A stretch of 55,981 nucleotides of DNA from JBFKQC01 sp041627895. GTDB lineage: Bacteria > Pseudomonadota > Alphaproteobacteria > Rhodobacterales > Rhodobacteraceae. Location: positions 1-55,981 of the forward strand of contig JBFKQC010000018.1 of NCBI GenBank assembly GCA_041627895.1, in the 5' to 3' direction. The stretch's first letter is position 1, and each line of letters starts with the position of its first letter. Positions 1-8,243 of this stretch are shown here, piece by piece. The position numbers were made by a program, and so were the translations under genes. Below the pieces are notes generated by a model. The model was not told the origin of the DNA and made no database searches. It saw nothing but the letters and a program-made list of their open reading frames with translations.

Positions 1-54
1 GCCCCTGACCAGCTTGTCAGCGGCATCCTTCGATGTTCCGGATTTCTTGTTCAT
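1..54 (-). CDS. IS3-family transposase OrfA, N-terminal fragment cut by the window edge
   Basis: Only the first 18 codons are present (MNKKSGTSKDAADKLVRG). This start closely resembles the N-terminus I know from IS3-type OrfA proteins of Rhodobacteraceae, which continue into a helix-turn-helix domain. The ATG (minus, 54-52) is preceded by GGAGCGAAG, a usable ribosome-binding site. The rest is off the edge, so the call rests on a short match from memory. Confidence 0.6.
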   Translation of the reverse strand, partial: MNKKSGTSKDAADKLVRG

Positions 55-139
55 CTTCGCTCCATAGTGGCTGCGATGAACCAGAAATCCTCCGTCGCTC
101 AAACCCCGGAATCTGTCCGGTGGGCGCTGACGTCAGACA
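1..139 (-). mobile_element. End of an IS3-family-like insertion sequence (left part outside window)
   Basis: The first 54 bases encode, on the minus strand, the start of a protein that looks like the OrfA transposase of an IS3-type element (next entry). The roughly 85 bp upstream of it would be the element's terminal region. The likely outer boundary is the TGTCTGACG (minus strand) ending near 139, because IS3-family ends begin with TG and chromosomal-looking AT-rich DNA starts right after it. The other end and the inverted repeat lie outside the window, so the exact boundary is inferred. Confidence 0.5.
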
Positions 140-165
140 CGTTCGCTATGTCAAGAAATTTAGTG

Positions 166-181
166 TTAACAATGGGTTAAC
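166..181. promoter_or_regulatory. CtrA-type box 1 (TTAAC-N5-GTTAAC)
   Basis: The sequence TTAACAATGGGTTAAC matches the CtrA site TTAA-N7-TTAAC exactly. CtrA is the cell-cycle and motility response regulator of alphaproteobacteria. A second perfect box lies 26 bp away. Such AT-rich motifs are rare in this high-GC DNA. The site sits between the IS end and the 3' end of mltG, so its original target was probably to the left. Confidence 0.65.
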
Positions 182-191
182 GGCGACAACG

Positions 192-207
192 TTAACGAGT
201 CGTTAAC
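192..207. promoter_or_regulatory. CtrA-type box 2 (TTAAC-N5-GTTAAC)
   Basis: TTAACGAGTCGTTAAC is a second perfect TTAA-N7-TTAAC box. Together the two boxes give four GTTAAC hexamers in 43 bp, spaced 11, 15 and 11. A TTGACA hexamer on the minus strand at 154-149 lies just left of box 1 and could be the -35 of the promoter the boxes once served. Confidence 0.65.
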
Positions 208-218
208 CCGGGCGCGGC

Positions 219-1373
219 CTACTGGTTCGACCGCTCCGCCTCGATCGCGCGCCACTTGGCGACGTTCTCGTTGTGCTCGGCAAGGGTCTCGGCAAACGCA
301 TGCCCGCCGCTGCCGTCGGCCACGAAGAACAGGTACTTCGAATCCTCCGGGTTCAGCGCCGCCTCGATGCTCGCCCGCCCCGGGTTCGCGATCGGCGTCG
401 GCGGCAGTCCGTCGATGACATAGGTGTTGTAGGGCGTCTCGCGGCGCAATTCGCTCTGGCGCAGCCCGCGACCCAGCACGCCCTGGCCGTTCGTGATCCC
501 GTAGATCACCGTCGGGTCGGTCTGCAGCCGCATCCCCTGCTTCAGCCGGTTGACGAAGACGGCGGCGACCGTGCCGCGCTCCTCCGGCAAGCCGGTCTCC
601 TTTTCGATGATCGAGGCCAGGATCAGCGCCTCTTCCGGCGTCTCCAGCGGCAGCCCCTCGGCGCGGTTGCGCCAGGCCTCGTCCAGCCGCTGCGTCTGCC
701 GCGCCTCCATTTCGGCCAGCAGATCGCCGCGGTCGTCGCCCACCGCGACCTCATAGCTGTCCGGCGCCAGCCGGCCCTCCGGCGGGATCGCCGGCACATC
801 GCCGGTCATCAGGTCGACGCCCTTCAGCCCCTCGACGATCTGCCAGCTCGTGACCCCCTCGGCCAGCGCGACCCGGTAACGGGTATCGGCGCGCCCCCGC
901 ATCTCGGTGTATTCCGCGGGCGCCTCACCCTCGGTCGGGTCGAACTCTACCAGCTCCACAAAGCGGTTCGTCGCCGGGTCCAACTCGCGCACCTGCACGC
1001 CGAACCGGTTCACGCCGATGCGATAGACGATCTCGGTGCCGCAGGTCGACTGCCCGCCGCGCGTGACGATATCGACGATCTCGCGCATCGACGCGCCCGC
1101 CGGCACCAGGAAGCTGCCGGCCTTCAGGTCGTCCGACTTGTCGGTGTAATCCGCCCCGATCCGCATGATCCGCGGATTTCTCACCGCCCCCTGCATCCGC
1201 AGATCGGCCGAGACCGACGCCATCGTGGCGCCGCGTTCCACCCGCACGCAGATCGGATCGGCCAGCGGCCCTTCGGCGGTATACTGCGCCTGTCCCCAGC
1301 CGATCAGCCCCCCGGCGGCGATCAGCAGAACGATGAACAGCGTCAGCGCATTCGACGCTATGGATCGCCACAT
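219..1373 (-). CDS. mltG: Endolytic transglycosylase MltG (YceG-like)
   Basis: Membrane-anchored lytic transglycosylase that cleaves nascent peptidoglycan strands and so limits glycan chain length. The 384-aa protein has one N-terminal membrane segment (about residues 9-27), then the periplasmic YceG domain. The signature ASIIEKET (253-260, catalytic Glu 257 region) is followed by a stretch containing NRLKQGMRLQTDPTVIYG. Residues about 110-165 form a longer-than-usual linker in the LysM-like part. The ATG overlaps the fabF stop (TGATG), so it is translationally coupled to fabF as the last gene of the fab cluster, an arrangement also common in other bacteria. Confidence 0.93.
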   Translation of the reverse strand: MWRSIASNALTLFIVLLIAAGGLIGWGQAQYTAEGPLADPICVRVERGATMASVSADLRMQGAVRNPRIMRIGADYTDKSDDLKAGSFLVPAGASMREIVDIVTRGGQSTCGTEIVYRIGVNRFGVQVRELDPATNRFVELVEFDPTEGEAPAEYTEMRGRADTRYRVALAEGVTSWQIVEGLKGVDLMTGDVPAIPPEGRLAPDSYEVAVGDDRGDLLAEMEARQTQRLDEAWRNRAEGLPLETPEEALILASIIEKETGLPEERGTVAAVFVNRLKQGMRLQTDPTVIYGITNGQGVLGRGLRQSELRRETPYNTYVIDGLPPTPIANPGRASIEAALNPEDSKYLFFVADGSGGHAFAETLAEHNENVAKWRAIEAERSNQ

Positions 1374-2635
1374 CAGCCGTTCACCCGCCCCAGGACAAGC
1401 GACGCGTTGGTCCCGCCGAAGCCGAACGAGTTCGACAATGCGACGTCGATCTTGCGCTCGTGCTTGGCCTTCGGCGCCAGGTTCAGCGTCGTTTCGACCG
1501 CAGGATTGTCCAGGTTAATCGTCGGCGGCGCCACCTGGTCGCGAATCGCGAGGATCGAGAATATCGCCTCGATCGCCCCCGCCGCGCCCAGAAGATGCCC
1601 CGTGGCGGACTTGGTCGACGACATCGTCGCCTCGGCCGCCTTGTCGCCCAACAGCCGCTGCACCGCGCCCAACTCGATCGAATCGGCCATCGTCGAGGTG
1701 CCGTGCGCGTTGATGTAATCCACCACCTCGGGCTTCAGCCCGGCGCGGTCAAGGGCCGCCTTCATCGACCGCCGCGCGCCGTCGCCGTCCTCGGAGGGCG
1801 CGGTGATGTGATAGGCATCGCCCGACAGCCCGTAGCCCAGAACCTCGGCATAGATCTTCGCGCCGCGCTTCACGGCGTGCTCGTAATCCTCCAGCACCAC
1901 GACGCCCGCGCCCTCGCCCATGACGAACCCGTCACGGTCGGCATCGTAGGGCCGCGAGGCCTTCTCGGGCGCGTTGCCCCACTTGGTCGACAGCGCCTTG
2001 CAGGCATTGAACCCGGCGATCCCGATCTCGCAGATCGGGCTTTCGGTGCCGCCCGCAACCATCACGTCGGCATCGCCCCACTGGATCAGCCGTGCCGCGT
2101 CGCCGATCGCATGCGCGCCCGTCGAACAGGCGGTCACGACCGCGTGGTTCGGCCCCTTGAAGCCGTACTTGATCGAGACCTGGCCAGAGACCAGGTTGAT
2201 CAGCGCGCCGGGGATGAAGAACGGCGATACCCGGCGCGGCCCGCGCTCCTTCAGCAGGATCGACGTGTCCTGGATCGAGGTCAGCCCGCCGATCCCCGAC
2301 CCGATCATCACGCCGGTGCGCTCCTGGTCGGCCGGGTCCTCGGGCAACCAGCCCGAATCCTCGACAGCCTGCTGCGCCGCGGCCACGCCATACAGGATGA
2401 ACGCGTCGACCTTGCGCTGGTCCTTCGGCTCCATCCACTGGTCGGGGTTGAAAGAGCCGTCGCTGCCGTCGCCCACCGGAATTTCGCAGGCATAGGTCGT
2501 GGCCATCGCGCTGGCGTCGAACTTGGTGATCGGCCCCGCGCCGGACTGCCCGGCCAGAAGCCGCCCCCAGGTCTCTTCCACCCCGCAAGCCAGCGGCGTG
2601 ACCATCCCCAGCCCCGTGACAACCACTCGACGCAT
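1373..2635 (-). CDS. fabF: 3-oxoacyl-[acyl-carrier-protein] synthase II (KAS II)
   Basis: Condensing enzyme of fatty-acid elongation: condenses malonyl-ACP with acyl-ACP in the cytoplasm. It is 420 aa from the ATG at 2635 (MRRVVVTGLG), preceded by AAGGGGG. An upstream in-frame start at 2704 would add 23 atypical residues and is rejected. The thiolase-fold triad is visible: Cys170 in TACSTGAHAIGDA, His311 in NAHGTSTMADS and His347 in SATGHLLGAAG, with Lys342. It lies downstream of acpP, though a HisA-like gene sits between them, and it overlaps mltG by one base. Confidence 0.96.
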   Translation of the reverse strand: MRRVVVTGLGMVTPLACGVEETWGRLLAGQSGAGPITKFDASAMATTYACEIPVGDGSDGSFNPDQWMEPKDQRKVDAFILYGVAAAQQAVEDSGWLPEDPADQERTGVMIGSGIGGLTSIQDTSILLKERGPRRVSPFFIPGALINLVSGQVSIKYGFKGPNHAVVTACSTGAHAIGDAARLIQWGDADVMVAGGTESPICEIGIAGFNACKALSTKWGNAPEKASRPYDADRDGFVMGEGAGVVVLEDYEHAVKRGAKIYAEVLGYGLSGDAYHITAPSEDGDGARRSMKAALDRAGLKPEVVDYINAHGTSTMADSIELGAVQRLLGDKAAEATMSSTKSATGHLLGAAGAIEAIFSILAIRDQVAPPTINLDNPAVETTLNLAPKAKHERKIDVALSNSFGFGGTNASLVLGRVNG

Positions 2636-2745
2636 CGGCCGGCCCCCTTGATATCCCCGGTTCAAAGTGGCGCCGTGATACCAAGGCTTTGCAGCCGTGG
2701 GCAAGGCCCCCGCGCATCGGCCTCCGATTTCCGCTCAGTCCGCGT

Positions 2746-3489
2746 TCAGATGAACTCGGCGACGGGCTCCGGCTTGGCGGCGGCCACGTCCAGCGCCTCT
2801 TGCAGCGTGAACGCCTTGCGGAACAGCGCCCGCCCGACGATCGCCCCGGCAACGTTGCGCACGTATTTCAGCCGCGCGATGTCGTCGAGCGAGCGCACCA
2901 GCCCGTTCGCGATCACCGGCGTGCGCGAGGCTCCGGCCAGCCCGGTGATCAGCCCCAGCGTGGCATCGGAATCGGCAACGTCGCTGTCGATGTCGGTCAC
3001 GATCAGCCCCGCCAGCGCCGTGTCGTCGAAGGCGGCGATGAAATCCTCGGGCGTGAAGGCGCTCTTGGTGCGCCAGCCCTCGGTCATCACCCGGCCCTCC
3101 CAGACATCGACCGACAGCACGATCTGGTCGGGGTGATACCGGGCGAGGTCCTTCACCAGCCTCGGGTCGCGCGCCGCAAGCGTGCCCACGACGATGCCCG
3201 CCGCTCCGCGGTCGATCCAATGCTCGATCCGCTCGCGCGAGCGCATGCCGCCGCCCAGCCGCACCGGCACATGCACGCGCCGGATGATCTCGGCGATCAG
3301 GTCTTCGTTCCCGGCCGAGCCGTCGAGCGCGTCGAAATCCGTCACCTGCACGCATTCCGCGCCCGCATGGGCGAATTCCAGCGCCTTCTCGACCGGGTCG
3401 ACATGCCAGACCTGCGGCTCGTCGAGCCGTCCGCGGTTGAGGCTCACGCAGCGGCCGTCTTGCAGTTCGATGGTCGGATAAAGGATCAT
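2746..3489 (-). CDS. HisA-like isomerase paralogue with altered active site
   Basis: A 247-aa (beta-alpha)8-barrel protein of the HisA/HisF family. HisA isomerises ProFAR in histidine synthesis using two Asp residues. Here the first is replaced: the usual PAIDL is PTIEL (Glu8), while the second acid is kept (Asp128 in SVDVWEG). The LGGG phosphate loop (78-81) and a GRAL motif near the C-terminus remain, but the usual ASGGV loop reads ANGLV and the DG-type loop after strand 6 is DIDSDVADSD. No his gene is nearby; it sits between acpP and fabF. It may be a HisA with relaxed chemistry, a different sugar-phosphate isomerase, or inactive. Family is clear, function is not. Confidence 0.75.
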   Translation of the reverse strand: MILYPTIELQDGRCVSLNRGRLDEPQVWHVDPVEKALEFAHAGAECVQVTDFDALDGSAGNEDLIAEIIRRVHVPVRLGGGMRSRERIEHWIDRGAAGIVVGTLAARDPRLVKDLARYHPDQIVLSVDVWEGRVMTEGWRTKSAFTPEDFIAAFDDTALAGLIVTDIDSDVADSDATLGLITGLAGASRTPVIANGLVRSLDDIARLKYVRNVAGAIVGRALFRKAFTLQEALDVAAAKPEPVAEFI

Positions 3490-3661
3490 GGCAGCGCCCC
3501 CGTATCGCCGGCCCCTTGGACCGGCTGACCGATGTCAGATAGCTGGCCACCGCGCCGATGCTTCGGCGCCGGGGCACGACACAGCCCTACTCTTCCTCGG
3601 GCGCAAGGCTGTCCGATAATCGACAGGATAGCACAGAGCCGCGACATGCGCCCCCGAAAAG

Positions 3662-3686
3662 CAAAACGGCGCCCGATCGGGGCGCC
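3662..3686 (-). terminator. Rho-independent terminator of acpP
   Basis: GGCGCCC (3668-3674) pairs with GGGCGCC (3680-3686) around a 5-nt loop. On the minus strand the hairpin is followed by GTTTTGCTTTTC. It lies 31 bp past the acpP stop and would separate acpP from the HisA-like gene. Confidence 0.75.
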
Positions 3687-3716
3687 GCCGCTTGGTCGGA
3701 CATTTCCGTCCGGGCG

Positions 3717-3950
3717 TCAGCCGGCTTCCGAGATGAACTTGACCGCATCGCCGAAGGTCTGGATCGTCTCGGCGGCATCGTCCGGGATCTCGATGCCGAA
3801 TTCCTCTTCGAACGCCATCACCAGCTCGACAGTGTCCAGGCTGTCCGCGCCCAGGTCGTCGATGAACGAAGCCGACTCGACGACCTTGTCCTCGTCCACG
3901 CCCAGGTGCTCAACAACGATCTTCTTCACGCGATCTGCGACGTCGCTCAT
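3717..3950 (-). CDS. acpP: Acyl carrier protein
   Basis: Small acidic carrier of acyl chains in fatty-acid synthesis, modified with 4'-phosphopantetheine on Ser37 of the DSL motif (GADSLDT). It is 77 aa from the ATG at 3950 (MSDVADRVKK), the usual ACP length; an upstream start at 3965 adds only five residues. It lies between fabG (upstream) and fabF and ends in a strong terminator, so it can be expressed above its neighbours. Confidence 0.97.
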   Translation of the reverse strand: MSDVADRVKKIVVEHLGVDEDKVVESASFIDDLGADSLDTVELVMAFEEEFGIEIPDDAAETIQTFGDAVKFISEAG

Positions 3951-4131
3951 GTTTTGTCCTCGCATTCCATGGGGTCTTTGCCCGCTGTTGGTCCTGCCCG
4001 TCAGGGCCGAATTTTAAGCCCGCTGTAACGGGTCGGATGCCAAGCGCCTTGCTGCTCCCGGCAAAAACTGCGCCGCCTATAGCACATCGCATGTGCGACG
4101 CAAACGCTTTGTGACCGCCGCCGGGGGGCGG

Positions 4132-4869
4132 TCAGAACATGGCCATCCCGCCGTTTACGTGCAATGTCGCGCCGGTGACATAGGCTGCCTCGGGGCTGGC
4201 GAGATAGAGCACCGCCGCACCGATCTCGTCGGCCTCGCCCATGCGGCCCGCGGGCACCTGCCGCAGGATCGCGGCCTTCTGGTCGTCGGTCAGCTTTTCG
4301 GTCATCGCGGTCGCGATGAAGCCCGGCGCCACCACGTTCACGGTGATGCCGCGGCTTGCCGTCTCGTAGGCCAGCGACTTCGACAGCCCCACCAGCCCGG
4401 CCTTGGCAGCGGCATAGTTCACCTGGCCCGGATTGCCGGTCGAGCCCACCACCGAGCCGATGTTCACGATCCGCCCCCAGCGCGCCTTCATCATGCCGCG
4501 CGTGACGCCCCGGCATAGCCGCATCGTCGCGGTCAGGTTGACCTCGATGACGTCGGCCCAATCGTCGTCCTTCATCCGCATGAAGACCTGGTCGCGGGTG
4601 ATGCCGGCGTTGTTGACCAGCACGTCGACCGATCCCATCGCGTCCGCCGCCGCCTTCGGCAGCGCCTCGACTGCCCCGGCGTCAGACAGGTTGCAGGGCA
4701 GCACATGCGCCCGCTCTCCCAGGTCGCCCGCCAGCGCCTCCAGCGGCTCGACCCGCGTACCGCTCAGCCCCACGGTCGCCCCCGCCCCGTGCAACGCCCG
4801 CGCGATCGCCCCGCCGATCCCGCCCGAAGCGCCCGTGACCAGCGCGTTTTTCCCTGTCAGATCGAACAT
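4132..4869 (-). CDS. fabG: 3-oxoacyl-[acyl-carrier-protein] reductase
   Basis: NADPH-dependent reductase of the first reduction step in fatty-acid elongation. It is 245 aa, a short-chain dehydrogenase with the TGASGGIG dinucleotide motif (12-19), NNAG (86-89) and catalytic Ser139, Tyr152 and Lys156 (YAAAK). The ATG at 4869 is preceded by GGAGGG; an upstream in-frame start at 4941 would add 24 residues unlike the family. It is usually found directly after fabD, but here about 1.1 kb with a plus-strand gene separates them. Confidence 0.96.
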   Translation of the reverse strand: MFDLTGKNALVTGASGGIGGAIARALHGAGATVGLSGTRVEPLEALAGDLGERAHVLPCNLSDAGAVEALPKAAADAMGSVDVLVNNAGITRDQVFMRMKDDDWADVIEVNLTATMRLCRGVTRGMMKARWGRIVNIGSVVGSTGNPGQVNYAAAKAGLVGLSKSLAYETASRGITVNVVAPGFIATAMTEKLTDDQKAAILRQVPAGRMGEADEIGAAVLYLASPEAAYVTGATLHVNGGMAMF

Positions 4870-4973
4870 GCCATGCCCTCCGTTTCCCTTGGCCTTAGCA
4901 GTGCACTTGCAGAGGTGCCAGCCCGCACAAACTCTTTCCATTCTTCAAATGGTGGTATTAAACTCTCGGTAGA

Positions 4974-5744
4974 GTGTATTTCGATGTTTGGGCGGTTCGC
5001 GTGGATCAAATTCTTGACGAACTTCAAGGAATCTTCCGCAGCTTGATCGGCGACGACGCGCAGGTGCAGGGCCTGGTGCTGGCCGGACTCTTTATTTTCC
5101 TGGCTTTCATGGTGTTTCGGTTGATTCTTGCGCCGTCCCGCCAGAGCCGTGGCAAGCACCAAGGAAATTATCTGCGGCTGGTGCGCGACAATTCACGGAA
5201 TACGGGCCGGGAATTTGGGAGTAACAAATTTGGGGGCCACAGATTTCGGAGTAAGAATCATGGGGCTAATATGTCGGACCCGAAGGTTCAGATGGAGGCA
5301 GTCGCTAGGGCGCAATTCGAACTACAACCGATCCTGAACAAAGAAGAGTATCGGCTGTTGCCGCTTCTGGAATCGATTGTGCGCGATCTGAAACAAGGGC
5401 ACCGGGTCACGATCCAGACGAGTCTCGGCGAGGTGTTGACCGCAAAGGGGCTCAACCGCGACGATCAGCGTCGCGCCCATGCCTCGATAAACTCAAAGCG
5501 CATTGACTTCGGAGTGATCGACCGCTTCGGAAGGCTTCAACTCGCGATCGAATACCAGGGTTCAGGTCACTACCACGACACGTCGTTCATGCGCGATGCC
5601 GTGAAGCGCGAGGCGCTAAGAAAGGCCGGCGTCGAGATGCTCGAAGTCAAGACCGAGTTCTCGCCCGAGAAGGTGCGCGCCGACGTCCTTGCGCATTTGG
5701 CTCCGTTTCCTGGCGGCAATCTAGTTGCAAAGCGCTTCAATTGA
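4974..5744 (+). CDS. DUF2726 domain protein with an N-terminal membrane segment
   Basis: About 256 aa. Residues about 33-53 form one hydrophobic segment, followed by a basic linker and a C-terminal domain (about 105-250) that resembles DUF2726, which is thought to be a Vsr/PD-(D/E)XK-like nuclease fold. Visible features are FGVIDRFGRLQLAIEYQG, then GHYHDTSFMRDAVKREALRKAG (in part) and a final EVK. The start is uncertain: GTG at 4974, or GTG at 5001. It is oriented against the surrounding fab genes and is visibly AT-richer, which suggests acquisition. No partner methylase or helicase is nearby. Nuclease activity is inferred only. Confidence 0.7.
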   Translation: MYFDVWAVRVDQILDELQGIFRSLIGDDAQVQGLVLAGLFIFLAFMVFRLILAPSRQSRGKHQGNYLRLVRDNSRNTGREFGSNKFGGHRFRSKNHGANMSDPKVQMEAVARAQFELQPILNKEEYRLLPLLESIVRDLKQGHRVTIQTSLGEVLTAKGLNRDDQRRAHASINSKRIDFGVIDRFGRLQLAIEYQGSGHYHDTSFMRDAVKREALRKAGVEMLEVKTEFSPEKVRADVLAHLAPFPGGNLVAKRFN

Positions 5745-5994
5745 CGCCGTGACTGCTGTCGTTGACCGCCCCGCTCCTTCCAGAATCTGTTGGCGCTCAA
5801 CGTCACCTGCAACTCCGGCATGTGCCTCAAGTGAGCACACCAGACCCCCGCGTGGCCGGTACATCTGGCGCCAGTGATTTCGCTGCGGCGCGCCACAAGA
5901 GCTGGCCACCATGTTCATAGACGCGGCCATGTTCCACTTGGCGACACACGTGATGACATTGGCACGGCCACGCCGACCAAAGGCAAGCGCTGGC

Positions 5995-6930
5995 TTAGAT
6001 CGATTCCGCCGCCGCCTTCACCTCTTCCGGCGTGCCGATGTTGCGTACCGCGATCTCGCGGTCGATCCGCCGCACCATGCCGGAAAGCGCCTTTCCGGCG
6101 CCGATTTCCCAGACCTCGGTGACGCCGTGCGCCGCCATCCAGGCGACCGACTCGCGCCAGCGCACCGAATGCGTCACCTGCTCGACCAGCAGCGACCGGA
6201 TCGTTGCCGGGTCGCTGATGTCGTGGGCCAGCACGTTGGCGACCAGCGGCACCTTGGGGCGGTTGATCTCGACATGGCTCAGCGCCTCGGCCATCTTGCC
6301 GGCCGCCGGATCCATCAGGCTGCAGTGGAAGGGCGCGCTCACCGGCAGCAGGACCGCACGCTTGGCGCCCCTTTCCTTGGCGATCTCCACCGCGCGCTCC
6401 ACCGCCGCCTTGTGGCCCGAGACCACGACCTGCCCCGGGTCGTTGTCGTTGGCCGCGGCGCAGACCTCGCCCTTGGCGGCCTCGATCGCGACCTGCGCGG
6501 CGGTCTCGAAGTCGAGCCCCAGTAGCGCCGCCATCGCGCCCTGGCCCACCGGCACGGCCTCTTGCATCGCCAACCCGCGCAGCCTCAGAAGACGCGCCGC
6601 ATCCGCGACGCTGATCGCGCCCGCGGCCGCCAGCGCCGAGTATTCGCCCAGCGAATGGCCCGCGACATAGGATGCCGCCTCGACGCCCACGCCCTCGGCG
6701 CCCAGCGCCGCCATCGCCGCCATCGAGGTCGCCATCAGCGCGGGCTGCGCGTTGTGCGTCAGCGTCAGGTCGTCCTGCTCGCCCTCCCAGATCAGCGTGC
6801 TCAGGCTCTCGCCCAGCGCCTCGTCGACCTCGTCATAGACCGCCTTCGCCTCGGGATAGGCCTCGGCCAGCGCCTTGCCCATTCCGATGATCTGGGCGCC
6901 CTGCCCGGGAAATACGAATGCACGCGCCAT
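5995..6930 (-). CDS. fabD: Malonyl-CoA:ACP transacylase
   Basis: Transfers malonyl groups from CoA to ACP to feed fatty-acid elongation. It is 311 aa from the ATG at 6930 (MARAFVFPGQ), preceded by AAGGGGG; the reading frame stays open far upstream but without family sequence. The nucleophile is Ser93 in GHSLGEY, with His202 in PVSAPFHC; the oxyanion motif FPGQGAQ is at 7-13. First gene of the minus-strand fab cluster, though separated from fabG by the DUF2726 insert. Confidence 0.96.
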   Translation of the reverse strand: MARAFVFPGQGAQIIGMGKALAEAYPEAKAVYDEVDEALGESLSTLIWEGEQDDLTLTHNAQPALMATSMAAMAALGAEGVGVEAASYVAGHSLGEYSALAAAGAISVADAARLLRLRGLAMQEAVPVGQGAMAALLGLDFETAAQVAIEAAKGEVCAAANDNDPGQVVVSGHKAAVERAVEIAKERGAKRAVLLPVSAPFHCSLMDPAAGKMAEALSHVEINRPKVPLVANVLAHDISDPATIRSLLVEQVTHSVRWRESVAWMAAHGVTEVWEIGAGKALSGMVRRIDREIAVRNIGTPEEVKAAAESI

Positions 6931-7004
6931 GGTCGCCCCCTTGTCCTGCCGTTCTTGCGGAATACCGCGCCGAGCGCGCGCGCGCAATCGGCGCGGCGTC
7001 GCGG

Positions 7005-7649
7005 TCAGGCGGCGATCTCTTCCGGGCCAAGCTGCGGAAACACGCGGCCGCGCCCCGCCGCCGCGGTCCGCGCGCCGAATGCCAGCCCCGCCAGCCGCTT
7101 CTCGAGCGGCATCAGGTCGCGCATCAGGCGGTCGTGGACCGCAAGCAGCGTAGTCTCGTCGCCCGATGCGACCGGAAACGGCTCTGCCTCGCCCCTGATC
7201 CTCAGCGACAGGCAGCATTTCCGCGGGTCCGGGCGCCCGCGCCGCAGGACCGGCTCCTGGACCTCGTCGAACCGCGCGCTGTTCTGCACCCAGATTTCGC
7301 CCTTCGCGGTCAGCACCGCCGAGCGCAGCTCGCGCCGATTGGTGTCGACGTGCAGTTCGTACCCCTCGCGCCGCCGCGCAATCGCAAGCCCCAGATGGAC
7401 CGCACCCACCAGCAACACCGCCAACACGGCGCGCAGCGCCAGGGGGCCCGCTGGCAGCACGACGAGACCCAGCGCCACGGGCCAGACGCCGACACGAAGA
7501 AACCGCGCCAGCCGGGCAAAGTCCGCGCTTTCCGGCGCCGGGCGCGACGACCGCACGACGAATCCCCAATAGGTCTCGCGCACCGTGATGTTGGCAGACG
7601 GTCCGCGCACCGCGGCGATCCCGCGGGCAATAAGGTCGACGATCGGCAT
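7005..7649 (-). CDS. Conserved membrane protein of unknown function
   Basis: About 214 aa from the ATG at 7649 (MPIVDLIARG); an upstream start at 7697 adds a Cys-rich stretch that looks non-coding. Two adjacent hydrophobic segments (about residues 55-95) are followed by a soluble region with LHVDTNRRELRSAVLTAKGEIWV and then a C-terminal part rich in Arg and Leu. It resembles no enzyme family I can name. It lies just upstream of fabD on the same strand (74 bp gap) and is divergent from rpsF. Confidence 0.65.
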   Translation of the reverse strand: MPIVDLIARGIAAVRGPSANITVRETYWGFVVRSSRPAPESADFARLARFLRVGVWPVALGLVVLPAGPLALRAVLAVLLVGAVHLGLAIARRREGYELHVDTNRRELRSAVLTAKGEIWVQNSARFDEVQEPVLRRGRPDPRKCCLSLRIRGEAEPFPVASGDETTLLAVHDRLMRDLMPLEKRLAGLAFGARTAAAGRGRVFPQLGPEEIAA

Positions 7650-7741
7650 GTGGCAGCTCGCTCGGCAGACGACCCCCGCCACCCTTGTCGCCGCCAAAGG
7701 TGGCCGGAATTCGGCGCCCGCCGCTCATTTTGTTGAAAGTC

Positions 7742-7769
7742 TTGCGCCGCGGCGCAGCCCGTGTATAAG
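7742..7769 (+). promoter_or_regulatory. Probable sigma-70 promoter of rpsF-rpsR-rplI
   Basis: TTGCGC (7742-7747) and TATAAG (7764-7769) with a 16-nt spacer, about 110 bp before rpsF. A TTGAAA at 7733 is an alternative -35 but sits too far from the -10. Confidence 0.5.
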
Positions 7770-7816
7770 GCGGCTTCCCTTCGCGAAACGCGATGAACAG
7801 CGCAGTCTCTCGCGGC

Positions 7817-7845
7817 CCGGCCAGCGAAGGGGTCTCACCGGCCGG
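7817..7845 (+). promoter_or_regulatory. Candidate leader hairpin upstream of rpsF
   Basis: CCGGCC (7817-7822) can pair with GGCCGG (7840-7845) in the 5' leader. Leaders of rpsF operons often carry an S6:S18-binding structure used for autoregulation, so this is a plausible site. I cannot fold the RNA to confirm the conserved bulge. Confidence 0.3.
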
Positions 7846-7880
7846 TCCTATGAAATGCGCTTGAGAGAAGTGGAGAGAAC

Positions 7881-8231
7881 ATGCCGCTTTACGAGCATGT
7901 CTTTATCGCGCGTCAGGACTTGTCCAACGCGCAGGCCGAGGGCCTCATCGAACATTTCGGCGCCATCCTGGCTGACAACGGCGGCAAGATCGTCGACAGC
8001 GAGTACTGGGGCGTCAAGACGATGGCCTACAAGATCAACAAGAACCGCAAGGGGCACTACAGCTTCCTCAAGACCGACGCGCCCGCGCCGGCCGTGCAGG
8101 AGATGGAGCGCCTGATGCGCCTGCACGACGACGTCATGCGGGTGATGACGATCAAGGTGGACGGCCACGAGGACGGCCCTTCGATCCAGATGCAGAAACG
8201 CGACGACCGCGATCGTCGCGACCGGCGCTGA
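7881..8231 (+). CDS. rpsF: 30S ribosomal protein S6
   Basis: Small-subunit protein that binds the platform of 16S rRNA together with S18. It is 116 aa, starting MPLYEHVFIARQDLS, with the typical WGVKTMAYKINKNRKGHY segment and a charged C-terminal tail (DDRDRRDRR) seen in alphaproteobacterial S6. GGAGAG precedes the start. First gene of the rpsF-rpsR-rplI operon (12 bp to rpsR). Confidence 0.97.
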   Translation: MPLYEHVFIARQDLSNAQAEGLIEHFGAILADNGGKIVDSEYWGVKTMAYKINKNRKGHYSFLKTDAPAPAVQEMERLMRLHDDVMRVMTIKVDGHEDGPSIQMQKRDDRDRRDRR

Positions 8232-8243
8232 GGAGACCGGACG

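Noticed and set aside
273..1718. 481-aa open frame opposite mltG
   Set aside because: Shadow frame in high-GC DNA with no recognised motif.
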